Origin: Photobacterium proteolyticum
GTDB taxonomy: Bacteria > Pseudomonadota > Gammaproteobacteria > Enterobacterales > Vibrionaceae
NCBI RefSeq assembly: GCF_001939735.1
Contig: NZ_MJIL01000090.1
Location: 1-64,000, forward strand
Direction: 5' to 3'
Length of the DNA: 64,000 bases
Made by a program: the position numbers and the translations under genes. Shown here in pieces: positions 44,089-53,244 of this stretch (within the stretch, counting starts at the first letter, position 1; the number at the start of each line of letters is the position of its first letter). Under the pieces are notes generated by a model. That model was not told where the DNA came from. It was given only the letters and a program-made list of their open reading frames with translations, and ran no database searches.

Positions 44089-44118
44089 GCTCGACAGAAT
44101 ATTATCTTTGTGTCGAGC
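44089..44118 (+). terminator. Stem-loop after dgkA
   Basis: GCTCGACA (44089-44096) and TGTCGAGC (44111-44118) form a perfect 8-bp stem right after the dgkA stop. There is no good T-run. Confidence 0.5.
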
Positions 44119-44219
44119 ACTATAATAATCCTTAATAAAACTAGGCATGCAATTATAATAAAGGAAAGTCGTTTTTCTTTATTACAATAAAATTATCTGG
44201 TTGTGTGGATGTAAGGTGG

Positions 44220-44420
44220 CTATGAGCGAGAAATAGTCCAAACTTCTGCGCAGTCATTACATTCTATTTCTGCATCGGTAATACTTTTGGATTTAATGTG
44301 AGTATTGGACGAATCACATTTCGGGCAGTGTGTCCGGTTTGGAGGACAGTTAATGTCGACGCAGTGATTATGTTTATCCGTTGATTTAATCATTGGCTGT
44401 TTGCAGTCTGGACATAACAT
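44220..44420 (-). CDS. Small zinc-ribbon protein
   Basis: The 66-residue protein contains several Cys/His pairs: LCPDCKQPM at the start, HCVDINCP, HCPKCDSSN, and ECNDCAEVW near the end. These would bind one or two zinc ions. GGAGTG lies 7 bases before the ATG at 44420, which supports a real gene. Such mini-ribbons can act in nucleic-acid or protein contacts; no specific role can be given. Confidence 0.7.
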   Translation of the reverse strand: MLCPDCKQPMIKSTDKHNHCVDINCPPNRTHCPKCDSSNTHIKSKSITDAEIECNDCAEVWTISRS

Positions 44421-44898
44421 TTAATAACACTCCTTTTATTAAATTTTAGACATTTCTTTTCATAATGCTGATATTTAATATCATTGCAATTGATAAAAGG
44501 CTATAGCAGTTGAATGCTCATTATATATTCATTGATCACCATCATGATTTATCCTTTTAGATAAAATTCTGTAATTCTGCGTTTGTTATTGATATCTAAT
44601 AAGTAATCACTAATCACACGTTATTTTTCATCGTAAATGAGTTTTATTAGGTTTTTTGTTTTATCAAGTACGTATTATATGTGCTGATGTGAATATATCG
44701 CTAACCTGAGTAATGAGTAACAACTTATATGCAATTTTGCTTATAGTGATTGGGTGCTTACCCTGTTTAATATAGATCAATAAAAGCTTTATTTGTTAAC
44801 AACTTTTCATAATTAGTGGTTTACATATACCTTTTGCAAATACAGTATGCTCTTTTTGTACAAAAAGGGCAGAGGGTGAGCATCCTCATTGCTGGACT
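44421..44898. other. AT-rich region upstream of the chemoreceptor, with a perfect palindrome
   Basis: The 478 bases hold no gene. The clearest feature is CTTTTTGTACAAAAAG at 44852-44867, a perfect 16-bp palindrome 31 bases before the chemoreceptor ATG. It may be an operator near the promoter. No sigma-28 flagellar promoter is obvious to me. Confidence 0.5.
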
Positions 44899-46935
44899 AT
44901 GTGGAAGATAATTAATAATAAGAGTATAGGGTTTCAACTGAAGCTGGTGATCAGTGTATTGATTATCACCGCCTTTAGTTCGGTAGCTACAATTGTGTAC
45001 CGTAATTCTTCAGAAATATTGCTGGAACAGACACTGGAAGAGCAGCAGTCAAAACTGGATGCGGTGGCTGCCACTATTTCAAGTCAGTTTGATATTTATC
45101 TTGAGACTGCTCGTGAATTAGAAAGCACTTTTCGCCTAGGGTATCTGCACGGCTTGTCTTTCGAAGATGCGATGATTAGCTTTGCTGGCCAGCAGGTGAA
45201 AGATGTTACGCTAAATAATCACTCATTGATTAACAACACGGATATTGTTGACCGATTTAGCCGTGATACAGGGGCAATTGCAACTTTGTTTGTTGCCTCG
45301 GGCAATGATTATTTGCGGGTTGCTACCTCTTTGAAAAATGACAGTGGCAAACGGGCGCTTGGTACTAAATTAGGGCATGGGCACCCTGGTTTTAGCAAAC
45401 TAAGCAGTGGTCAGCCATATTATGCCAAGGTTGTATTATTTGGTAATACTTACCTGACTTATTACGCACCGATCAAAGATGATAATGGCCAGGTGGTGGC
45501 TATTTCATTTATCGGTATCCCGATCGATGAAGCGACAAAATCGGTATTTGCGAGTTTGGCAAATATACGTTGGGGCGATACGGGTTATACCATCGTAATT
45601 GATAACGATAAGGACAACTTGGGAAAATATCTCTATCATCCCGTTATTAAGGACGAAGGCGTTTCAATCATCAATGTTGCTGATTATGACGGCAATAAGC
45701 CATTTGGTCAGTTGTTTGAGTCTGCCAGTGGCCTGATGACCTACCCGTATGAATATAACGGTTTTGTGGGAGAGAAATACCTCGTTTATACCGAAGTGCC
45801 GGGTTGGAACTGGAAGTTGCTGGGCGGTACCTTCATTAAAGAAGTAACCAAGGGCAGCCAGCAGTTGTTGACCGTGATTGTCATTGTTGCCGCGCTTGCC
45901 TGTTTGGCCACTTTCGTCATTCTTAGTTTATACCTGAGCAAGCTGATCAGGCCGCTGACAACCCTTACCGGCTATATGGAACGGCTGGGCAAAGGGGAAG
46001 TTACCTTGGTGATGGAGCAAGGCAATGGTCAGTCAGGTAATGAGATTGAGCGCCTGACCTATGGGGTTGCTTCGATGGCAAACAAGCTGAACAGCCTGGT
46101 GGGCGAAATCCGGACAAGCAGTGAATCGGTACAGACCCAGGCAAACAGTTTGTCGAGCGATGCGCACCAAAGCCTGAGTCAGTCTGATGTTCAGCAGGAG
46201 CAGGTTGAGCAGGTGGTGACTGCCATCGAGGAAATGGCGTCGTCGGCGAAGTCGGTGGCAGAACAGGTAGAAACGATAGCCGAAAGCGTTCGTTCAGCCA
46301 ATGACGATAGTGTGTCGGGAGCTGAATTGGTCTCGCAGGTAAGCATTGAAATTGCAGGTTTGAATGACCAGTTGAAGCAATCGGCAGAAGCGATCAACAT
46401 GGTGAGCCGTGAAAGCGACAACATCCAGTCTGTGACGAGGATGATCGACGAGATTGCTGAGCAGACGAACTTGCTGGCGCTGAATGCGGCTATCGAAGCT
46501 GCCCGTGCCGGAGAACAGGGACGCGGGTTTGCCGTAGTGGCTGATGAAGTGAGAACACTGGCTCACCGAACCCAGGAGTCGGTTAAGGAAGTGGTTAGCA
46601 TTATTGAGCAGCTGCGCGGCTGTACCAGCAGTGCAGTCTCTATGATGTCCGAGAGCCAGAAGAAAGGAAAGCTGGTCACCGAGCAGGCCACACAGGCTGG
46701 TTTGGCACTTGAGGGGATCACGACGCAAGTTACTGCGATTGCTGCTCAGTCTGAGACCATCGCAGCGACCTCGGAAGAGCAGGCGCAGGTCACTCAAGAG
46801 ATTGCTACAAATGCGACTGAAATCAGCAACCTGAACCGTCAGGGCCGCGATATTGCCGCTCAGACATCGAAGCGAGCGGATGATTTACAGGGGCTGTCAG
46901 CTGAGCTTAAACAACAGGTGGATTACTTCCATTAA
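44899..46935 (+). CDS. Methyl-accepting chemotaxis protein (single Cache sensor)
   Basis: The 678-residue transducer has membrane helices at about 14-34 and 325-348. Its periplasmic sensor (about 40-315) has Cache-type features such as YYAKVVLFGNTYLTYYAPIK and FIGIPIDEA. A HAMP domain (about 350-400) and the signalling domain follow. The tip reads EQTNLLALNAAIEAARAGEQ then GRGFAVVADEVRTLAHRTQ. No CheR-docking pentapeptide is present at the end. The ligand is unknown. No good Shine-Dalgarno precedes the ATG at 44899. Confidence 0.95.
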   Translation: MWKIINNKSIGFQLKLVISVLIITAFSSVATIVYRNSSEILLEQTLEEQQSKLDAVAATISSQFDIYLETARELESTFRLGYLHGLSFEDAMISFAGQQVKDVTLNNHSLINNTDIVDRFSRDTGAIATLFVASGNDYLRVATSLKNDSGKRALGTKLGHGHPGFSKLSSGQPYYAKVVLFGNTYLTYYAPIKDDNGQVVAISFIGIPIDEATKSVFASLANIRWGDTGYTIVIDNDKDNLGKYLYHPVIKDEGVSIINVADYDGNKPFGQLFESASGLMTYPYEYNGFVGEKYLVYTEVPGWNWKLLGGTFIKEVTKGSQQLLTVIVIVAALACLATFVILSLYLSKLIRPLTTLTGYMERLGKGEVTLVMEQGNGQSGNEIERLTYGVASMANKLNSLVGEIRTSSESVQTQANSLSSDAHQSLSQSDVQQEQVEQVVTAIEEMASSAKSVAEQVETIAESVRSANDDSVSGAELVSQVSIEIAGLNDQLKQSAEAINMVSRESDNIQSVTRMIDEIAEQTNLLALNAAIEAARAGEQGRGFAVVADEVRTLAHRTQESVKEVVSIIEQLRGCTSSAVSMMSESQKKGKLVTEQATQAGLALEGITTQVTAIAAQSETIAATSEEQAQVTQEIATNATEISNLNRQGRDIAAQTSKRADDLQGLSAELKQQVDYFH

Positions 46936-46966
46936 GTTTTAGGCCAGCAATCACCGACTGAACACC

Positions 46967-47002
46967 AAAACAGGAAGAGAGCAGTGCCTCTTCCTGTTTT
47001 TT
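46967..47002 (+). terminator. Rho-independent terminator after the chemoreceptor
   Basis: AAACAGGAAGAG and CTCTTCCTGTTT form a perfect 12-bp stem over an 8-base loop, followed by a T-run. It is A-rich on the left and so may also act on transcripts from the convergent gene. Confidence 0.9.
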
Positions 47003-47055
47003 ATTACAGGTAATAAAATGACTCGGTTACCCTGTAACTTTGTGTGTGGTCAGTT

Positions 47056-49899
47056 TTATCGGTTGTTCTTACTGTGGGCTAAATCTGGTTCTCCGCAATG
47101 GTGTAAGATTTCCGACCTTGCCTGATCCCTTAGCTTCAGGGCTGCATTCCAGTCATTGCCTTGCGGGTAAATGAGGGTGCTAATGGTGACACTGATATCG
47201 CCTCGTCTCGGGAACAGGGAACGATCTCTTAGTTTGGAGCGGGTACCGCAGAGTGTAACGGGAAGGATCGGGAGTCCTGCGTCTGCGGCAGCAATAAATG
47301 CCCCCATGTGAAATTCGTGCAAACCGGCCATTCGGTAGAGTGTGCCTTCGGGAAAGAAGAACAGAGGTTGGCTGCTATGGGCGCTGTCGGCAATGCGCTT
47401 GGCATCCAAAATCCCTTTCTCGGCATCAAAGCGTTCGACAAACTCAGTATTTAGCTTTGACAGGAAGGTGCGGGCAAAAAAGTTTTTCTTCAGCTCAGAT
47501 TTGGCGACAAAGCGGCATTTAAGCTGGGTGGCGGCAACCATAACAAGGCCGTCAAGATAGCTGGCATGGTTGGCGACTAAGATGCATGGCGTATCGGGAT
47601 CGGGTTGGTTTTCTGTGCCTGTTATTGTCAGCTTGGTCCCTGTGAGTTTGATGAGAGCCCGGGCACCGGTGCGAGTGACCTTCCAGCACCAGTCACGATT
47701 GGGTACAGTCGCAACAAAACTCCAGACAATAGAGGCCAGTATGGCCATCATCAGCCACATGTAGACGGCATAGCCTACATCTAGCCCCGTTCGCCAGTAA
47801 CGCCTGAGTTGCGGTGTGATACCTGCCGTCATGAGACGTAGTGTTTGCCACCAGACAGCACGCTGGCGGACATCAAGGCTGTCCTGCTCGTAAAGTTCCT
47901 TGCATGCAGCCCGCCGTATTTTACCGCTCGATGTCTTGGGAACCGTATGCGGTGGCCCGATAACCACATCATCGGGCGGGCTGCCCAGTAAATCCAGTGC
48001 CAGATTGTTGATCTGGTGTTTTAGATCCTGATGTTTGGCGGTGTCTGTTTCCCGGCTTTCGGCCAGTACAATAAGACGCTCGGTACCGGTTCGGTTGTCA
48101 TGGCTGGCAAAGGCCGCGACACAGCCCTTGCGGATCCCGGGTACATTGCTGACGGCTTCTTCCAGTTCATGGGGGTATATATTGCGCCCAGCTCGAATAA
48201 TAATGTCCTTGGTGCGCCCGGTGAGAAAAAGCTCGCCGCCGATGGTAAAGGCCCGATCGCCGGTATTGAGCCAGTCGCCGTGATAGAGGGCTTTGGTCTT
48301 ATCCGGATCGCGGTAATAGCCGGCGGTGGCCGAAGCCCCCTTAAATTCCAGCTCGCCTTCTTCCCGTTCCGGCAGTTCGCGGCCAAGATCGTCCATGATC
48401 CGGATCTGGTGTCCGGGTAATGGCAGGCCGAGCCCGATAACCTGCATCGCATCGGGATCGTCGGGGCTGGCAGCTTCGGCTCGGCCAAAGCGTGTCATTG
48501 GTTCGCGTTTGATCCGCTCTATCCGCGGGGGCCTTATTACGGTTGGGAACGTCAGCCCTACCGTTGATTCGGCAAGGCCATATACTGGTGACATGGTTTC
48601 GGGACGGAAACCGTATTTGGCGAAACGCTCGGTAAAGCGCGCTATCGTACCGGGGCTGACAGGTTCGGCACCATTCCACGCCAGTCGCCAACTGCTGAGA
48701 TCCAGACCTTCAAGCTCGCTCTCGTCAATTTTATTAATACAGAGCTCATAGGCAAAGTTGGGCGCGGGAGATACCGTGCCCCGATGACGGTGAATTGCCC
48801 ATAGCCAGCGTTGGGGTTTTGACAGAAATAGTAAGGGCGACATGATCACCAGCGGGCTGGCATAGTATAGGCTGCCAAACCAGGTGCCGATCAGCCCCAT
48901 ATCGTGATAGACCGGCAGCCAGCTAATAAACACATCACTCGAACTGGCTTTGACCACCTTGCCCATCGCCCGGATATTGGTCAGCAGATTGGCATGGGTT
49001 AGCGCCACACCCTTGGGGATACCGGTGCTGCCTGATGTGTATTGCAAAAAAGCGATATCAGAGGCATGGGCATCGCCGACATCAGGTGGGGCAGTCGATC
49101 CCATGATCTCTGACACGGTGACAACCGACTTGATCGAGGAAACCTGCATTCGCAGCAGTTGAGATAAGGGCTTGGCTTCGGGGACGGTAATAAGCAGCCG
49201 GGCCTCGGCATTTTGCAAGATATTGGCATGGCGCTTGAGGTGATCTTCTATCTGCGAGGGGCGCGCCGGAGGGTAAATCGGTACTGGGATTGCGCGGGCA
49301 TATAATATGCCAAAGAAGCTATAGAAGTAGTCGTTGCAGGTTGGCAGCATAATAGCGACACACTCTCCCGGTGCGATTTCCTGCTCGATAAGCCCGTTGG
49401 CAATCTGCCGCGCTTTTTCCTGAATCATCCGGTAGCTGATTTCGGTGATCTGATCGGCACTCTGATAGACATACAGATGCGGTCTGTCCGGATGGGTATC
49501 GACATGCCAGTCAAGCACCTGCTGCAGAGTATGGACATGCGCCGGCGCAGATTCGACAACATCAAGCTGGATTTGCTCGATAACCTGCTCGGAAACAGAG
49601 ATGTCGCCGATACGGCTAGCCTGTAGCAGTTCCCGGACTAAATCACGAGGGGTTTCGATACTTGCCAGCGTTTGATCGGGTAGCGAGACATTGAATTGCT
49701 TTTCGGTGCGTTGAATGAGCTCTGCCCGTGCCAGGCTGTCGAAGCCGAGATCCTGATCAAACTGGCAATCAAGCTGTAGTGGCGTATCCGGTTTCTGCCC
49801 CTGTCGCAGTTCGTCTACAAGGTCTCTGACCAGCTGCAAGACCAATTCAGCAGTTTGCTCTGGACTCTCTTCGAATTGGCGCTGCGTATTTCCCTGCAT
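47056..49899 (-). CDS. ACP / fatty acyl-AMP ligase / PlsC acyltransferase fusion
   Basis: The protein is about 947 residues from the ATG at 49899 (AGGAT 8 bases upstream); an upstream ATG at 49941 lacks a site. Three modules are in line. Residues about 15-95 form an acyl carrier domain with Ser-55 in LGFDSLARAE. Residues about 120-670 form an adenylating domain (QYTSGSTGIPKGVALTH, TGDRAFTIGGELFLTGRTKD, KTSSGKIRRA) of the fatty acyl-AMP ligase type. A membrane helix follows near 708-730, then a glycerolipid acyltransferase with NHASYLDG and FFPEGTLYR. It could activate a free fatty acid, load it on its own ACP and transfer it to a lipid. The carrier needs a phosphopantetheinyl transferase; one is encoded at 4001. 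Confidence 0.88.
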   Translation of the reverse strand: MQGNTQRQFEESPEQTAELVLQLVRDLVDELRQGQKPDTPLQLDCQFDQDLGFDSLARAELIQRTEKQFNVSLPDQTLASIETPRDLVRELLQASRIGDISVSEQVIEQIQLDVVESAPAHVHTLQQVLDWHVDTHPDRPHLYVYQSADQITEISYRMIQEKARQIANGLIEQEIAPGECVAIMLPTCNDYFYSFFGILYARAIPVPIYPPARPSQIEDHLKRHANILQNAEARLLITVPEAKPLSQLLRMQVSSIKSVVTVSEIMGSTAPPDVGDAHASDIAFLQYTSGSTGIPKGVALTHANLLTNIRAMGKVVKASSSDVFISWLPVYHDMGLIGTWFGSLYYASPLVIMSPLLFLSKPQRWLWAIHRHRGTVSPAPNFAYELCINKIDESELEGLDLSSWRLAWNGAEPVSPGTIARFTERFAKYGFRPETMSPVYGLAESTVGLTFPTVIRPPRIERIKREPMTRFGRAEAASPDDPDAMQVIGLGLPLPGHQIRIMDDLGRELPEREEGELEFKGASATAGYYRDPDKTKALYHGDWLNTGDRAFTIGGELFLTGRTKDIIIRAGRNIYPHELEEAVSNVPGIRKGCVAAFASHDNRTGTERLIVLAESRETDTAKHQDLKHQINNLALDLLGSPPDDVVIGPPHTVPKTSSGKIRRAACKELYEQDSLDVRQRAVWWQTLRLMTAGITPQLRRYWRTGLDVGYAVYMWLMMAILASIVWSFVATVPNRDWCWKVTRTGARALIKLTGTKLTITGTENQPDPDTPCILVANHASYLDGLVMVAATQLKCRFVAKSELKKNFFARTFLSKLNTEFVERFDAEKGILDAKRIADSAHSSQPLFFFPEGTLYRMAGLHEFHMGAFIAAADAGLPILPVTLCGTRSKLRDRSLFPRRGDISVTISTLIYPQGNDWNAALKLRDQARSEILHHCGEPDLAHSKNNR

Positions 49900-50140
49900 A
49901 GTAAAGATCCTGCGACGAAGCACTGTTCCTGTCGCATTCATGGCGATTGAAGATGACGGGAAAATGCCAAATTATTCGGTAGGGTATGGTTGAAGTGTAG
50001 CTAACTTCTGCAATATCAAAGGAAATTGCTGTTTAAATTTGAGAACAAGAGGCTTCGAAGCCTTTTGGTTCAAAGGGGGGGGACGAGCATTCACGGCCCA
50101 TGTTATTCATGCGGTACATTCAGGGTGTGCTGTTTTTGTT

Positions 50141-50174
50141 CCCTCCCCTTTTCAATGAGAGGGTTAGGGTGGGG
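50141..50174. repeat. REP-like intergenic repeat
   Basis: CCCTCCCC, a short spacer, GAGAGGG, then TTAGGGTGGGG follow the widespread intergenic repeat pattern CCCTCxCC ... GAGGGTTAGGGTGxGGG. It lies between the 3' end of the minus-strand membrane protein gene and the promoter of the ACP fusion gene. A related hairpin is at 31811-31840. Confidence 0.55.
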
Positions 50175-50175
50175 T

Positions 50176-50784
50176 TTATACAACTTTCAGCTTTCGCAGA
50201 TACACACCCCATAACGGCGCATAGAAGCGATAAATCCTGACGAGCAAATACAGTGTCGTCACAACAGTCGAACAAATTGCAGCGGTTTTCATTCCGAGCC
50301 CGACAACAATACCGACGGCCATTACGGCAAAGGAAATCAGTGTGACCCGCCAAATAGTTTCTATGTCATAGGACACCCAATAGGCAAAGTTTGAGCTGCC
50401 AAAGCGGTAGCGAAGCAGGAGCAGGCAAGCCAGATAAACCACAGGGAATAAGCTCATTAGCGGAATCGGCCAACCATGATACAGGGTGGAACCAACGAGA
50501 AGCTTTCCGGATACGGTGTAAGAGAGTGCCAGCGATTCAGTAAAGTCGATAGGAACCGCGAAGGATAGCAGGTATAGGCATAGGCCGACGAAATAGCTGA
50601 TCGAGCCTGCAAAAATAACGAAGAACAGGGGCATGCCGATGAAGAGATGAGCGATAGGCGCCAGGGTAAGAAAATGCATTATCAGCCTAAAAACCTTAGG
50701 ACGATTATCCCTAGTGTTCTCAGCCTCAGCCTTGGCCGCATCGTTATCAGGCATCTTGTTATTGGGTGTCTTATCGTGAGACAT
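50176..50784 (-). CDS. Multi-pass membrane protein of unknown function
   Basis: The protein is 202 residues from the ATG at 50784, which follows AGGAGGG; the frame extends to 50889 without a better site. A polar N-terminus of about 35 residues is rich in Asp, Asn and Lys. Then come about five hydrophobic helices. No transport or catalytic motif is evident and I do not recognise the family. It is the last gene before the defence island. Confidence 0.65.
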   Translation of the reverse strand: MSHDKTPNNKMPDNDAAKAEAENTRDNRPKVFRLIMHFLTLAPIAHLFIGMPLFFVIFAGSISYFVGLCLYLLSFAVPIDFTESLALSYTVSGKLLVGSTLYHGWPIPLMSLFPVVYLACLLLLRYRFGSSNFAYWVSYDIETIWRVTLISFAVMAVGIVVGLGMKTAAICSTVVTTLYLLVRIYRFYAPLWGVYLRKLKVV

Positions 50785-51023
50785 GGTGCCCTCCTTGAAC
50801 GCTGAAGATAAGCGTCTCATTAACGTCCATTGTCCTGTTTCAGCAAGAAAAGTGCGATTGGAATGCCCTTTCTCTTTGATTTTCATCATAGATTGGTTTC
50901 GTCTAACCGGATGAGGGTTTATGCATGTTTGTGAGTAACGTCCATCTGATAACGAGGGAAATCAGCTTGCTTTATTTATACTTGTTAGAGGCTGGATCTG
51001 ATGACGACTAACGGACAATCCTG

Positions 51024-51479
51024 ATGCCGGACATGAGGCTGTTTCACTCTAAGAATACCAAGCTGGAGGTTGATTTAAGAAAGTATCTCTTTGCCAGAGG
51101 CTTTCGCTATCGACTTCATGACAAAAGGCTGAAGGGCACTCCCGATTTGGTATTTCCAAAATACAAAGCCGTGATTTTTGTACACGGATGTTTTTGGCAT
51201 GCCCATGAAAACTGCTCCCATGCATCTATACCTAAAACCAATACAGAATTCTGGCTTACAAAGTTCGCAAAGAATAAAGAAAGAGATGAGCTAGCCTTAA
51301 ACTGGCTTGAGTCACACGGTTGGCGTGTACTCACACTCTGGGAGTGTGCAATTCGAAGACCGGAACAGTTTTGCTTTGATGAACTGTTGGATTTTGTAGA
51401 GTGCTGGCTGGTGGGAGAGGCTAGATCTTGTGAGGTTTCGGGAGAGAACAAGCTACCAATGCTTATATTGGTGGGTTAG
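51024..51479 (+). CDS. vsr: Very short patch repair endonuclease (Vsr)
   Basis: The 151-residue protein is a member of the Vsr family, which nicks DNA 5' of T in T:G mismatches made when 5-methylcytosine deaminates. Conserved residues are present: SKNTKLEVDLRKYLFARGFR at the start, GTPDLVFPKYKAVIFVHGCF with the catalytic Asp, then WHAH and the CSHASIPKTNTEFW zinc/DNA segment. It pairs logically with the C5-cytosine methyltransferase at 59105-60643 at the other end of the island. It is 217 bases from the ATPase gene, so it may be a separate transcription unit. Vsr-like nucleases also occur as restriction enzymes. Confidence 0.92.
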   Translation: MPDMRLFHSKNTKLEVDLRKYLFARGFRYRLHDKRLKGTPDLVFPKYKAVIFVHGCFWHAHENCSHASIPKTNTEFWLTKFAKNKERDELALNWLESHGWRVLTLWECAIRRPEQFCFDELLDFVECWLVGEARSCEVSGENKLPMLILVG

Positions 51480-51696
51480 GCTCAAAAGAATCTCTTACAT
51501 AAAGTAATCCTTTATGATCCCAAATTTACCTCAATTATAAATTGGGCAATTGCAATTAACTCCTTATTAATGTTGTTGAAAATTTATTCTAAATAATAAG
51601 ATAGAAGATATGTGACTAGTATGATAGAAACATAATTAACTTATTGATATCTTTGAGTTACATTCGTCTGAGAGCTTACTGTTGCAAGTATGTGAT

Positions 51697-53244
51697 ATGT
51701 CAGTTGAACTTCTTGCTCAGAATTGTTTCTTTGAACTGTCAAAAATATCGGAATCGTTGATAACTATGGAGAGATTACCTCTGCCCCCAATGGCTGGACC
51801 ATTTGTTCAAAGCCTCCGATGTATCGGATATTCGATGGAATCGGCAGTTGCTGACATCATAGATAATTCGATATCTGCTAGTGCTAGTACAGTGGACATT
51901 TTTACCGAGTGGCGAAATAGTGATCCTGTACTGGCTATTATTGATAATGGTTATGGTATGAAGCCAAGTGGAGTTAAGAAAGCGATGCAGCTTGGCGCTA
52001 TAGGTCCTGCTAGTGAGCGATCTATTGATGACCTTGGTCGATTTGGTATGGGACTCAAAACGGCATCTTTTTCTCAATGCAAGAAACTTACGGTTATCAG
52101 TAGAGCTGACAGTTGTGATGATTGGTATGGGATCCGATGGGACCTTGATTTGGTGGAGAGAGAAAATCAGTGGACAGCACAGATTATTGAGCCTGCTGAC
52201 TGTGAGTCGTACCTATGTGATATTGGATTTGAGCATTCAAGAGGTACTGCTGTTATATGGAATACCTTTGATAGAGCTTTAGACTTGACAGCAGCCAGTG
52301 CTGAGCGAGCCTATGATCGGCGCGTTAGCGCTCTAATTGATCATCTTGCACTTACTTTTCATCGATTTATTAGTGGTGAGAAGGGGACAAAGAAACTTAC
52401 TCTTCGCCTTAATAAACGGCTTATTAAGGGGATGGATCCGTTCGCAACTCGTCCAGAAACTGGCAGGCAAGCATCGACTTTATTGTCAGACGAGACTTTG
52501 AGGTTAGGGCATTGCTCAATTAAGATAAAAGCCTATCTATTACCACACCCATCTAGCATGACTCATACATTTGCTCAAAGAGTATCTCTCAACGGTGAAC
52601 ATCATGCTGGACAAGGTTTATATATTTATCGTGCGGGAAGATTAATTTCTTCTGGGAGCTGGTATCGACTTGCTAAAGTATCTGAAGCTAACAAATTAGC
52701 TCGGGTTCAAGTGGATTTTGATAACAATGCTGATCATTTGTGGCGTATTGATGTACGAAAGTCTCGAATAGATTTACCTGCTTCACTTCGTGAGCAGCTT
52801 AGAAGAGTCATAATTCAGTGTTCAAAGAAATCATCAACGACGTTCACCCGCCGGGCAAGGATGCCATCATTAGATTTAGAGCCAGTTTGGCAGCGAGTTT
52901 ACGATAGAGATAGAGAACGAGTTTATTACGTCCTTAACCGCAGTCATTCTGCGCTTTCTGAAATGCTACGGTCAATTACATGCGATCAAACTAGGTCTGC
53001 TTTGATAAGCATTATCGAGACTGCGTTGCCTTTAGCACTGATAAAAAATGATTTATCCGCGTCAAATATAAAACTAGATCAAGACTCAGAAGGTTTGTTT
53101 AGTCAAAGTCAGATTTTGGCTGAAAATCTATTCAAAGCTGGAATAGATCTTGAAAATATTTTCAATGCGTTAGTGAACGACAGCAATATTGGCCTTACAA
53201 GAGAGCAAGCCAAGAAAATTATAAGTAAGATAGAGGCTAGGTAA
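51697..53244 (+). CDS. GHKL ATPase, MORC/MutL-like, of the defence island
   Basis: The protein is 515 residues if the ATG at 51697 is used; an ATG at 51766 (MERLPLPPMAG) matches the usual family N-terminus and is also possible. Neither has a clear ribosome binding site. The Bergerat ATP-binding fold is complete: SAVADIIDNS (Mg-ligand Asn), AIIDNGYGM (DxGxG) and GRFGMGLKTASFSQ (lid glycines). A downstream S5-like domain follows to about residue 380. ATPases of this group act as ATP-gated clamps on DNA. The stop overlaps the next start by one base (TAATG), so translation is coupled to the Z1 gene. Confidence 0.9.
   Translation: MSVELLAQNCFFELSKISESLITMERLPLPPMAGPFVQSLRCIGYSMESAVADIIDNSISASASTVDIFTEWRNSDPVLAIIDNGYGMKPSGVKKAMQLGAIGPASERSIDDLGRFGMGLKTASFSQCKKLTVISRADSCDDWYGIRWDLDLVERENQWTAQIIEPADCESYLCDIGFEHSRGTAVIWNTFDRALDLTAASAERAYDRRVSALIDHLALTFHRFISGEKGTKKLTLRLNKRLIKGMDPFATRPETGRQASTLLSDETLRLGHCSIKIKAYLLPHPSSMTHTFAQRVSLNGEHHAGQGLYIYRAGRLISSGSWYRLAKVSEANKLARVQVDFDNNADHLWRIDVRKSRIDLPASLREQLRRVIIQCSKKSSTTFTRRARMPSLDLEPVWQRVYDRDRERVYYVLNRSHSALSEMLRSITCDQTRSALISIIETALPLALIKNDLSASNIKLDQDSEGLFSQSQILAENLFKAGIDLENIFNALVNDSNIGLTREQAKKIISKIEAR

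Noticed and set aside
48021..48751. Long alternative frames inside the ACP/ligase fusion gene on both strands
   Set aside because: They arise from the GC-rich codon use of the real gene and show no independent motifs.
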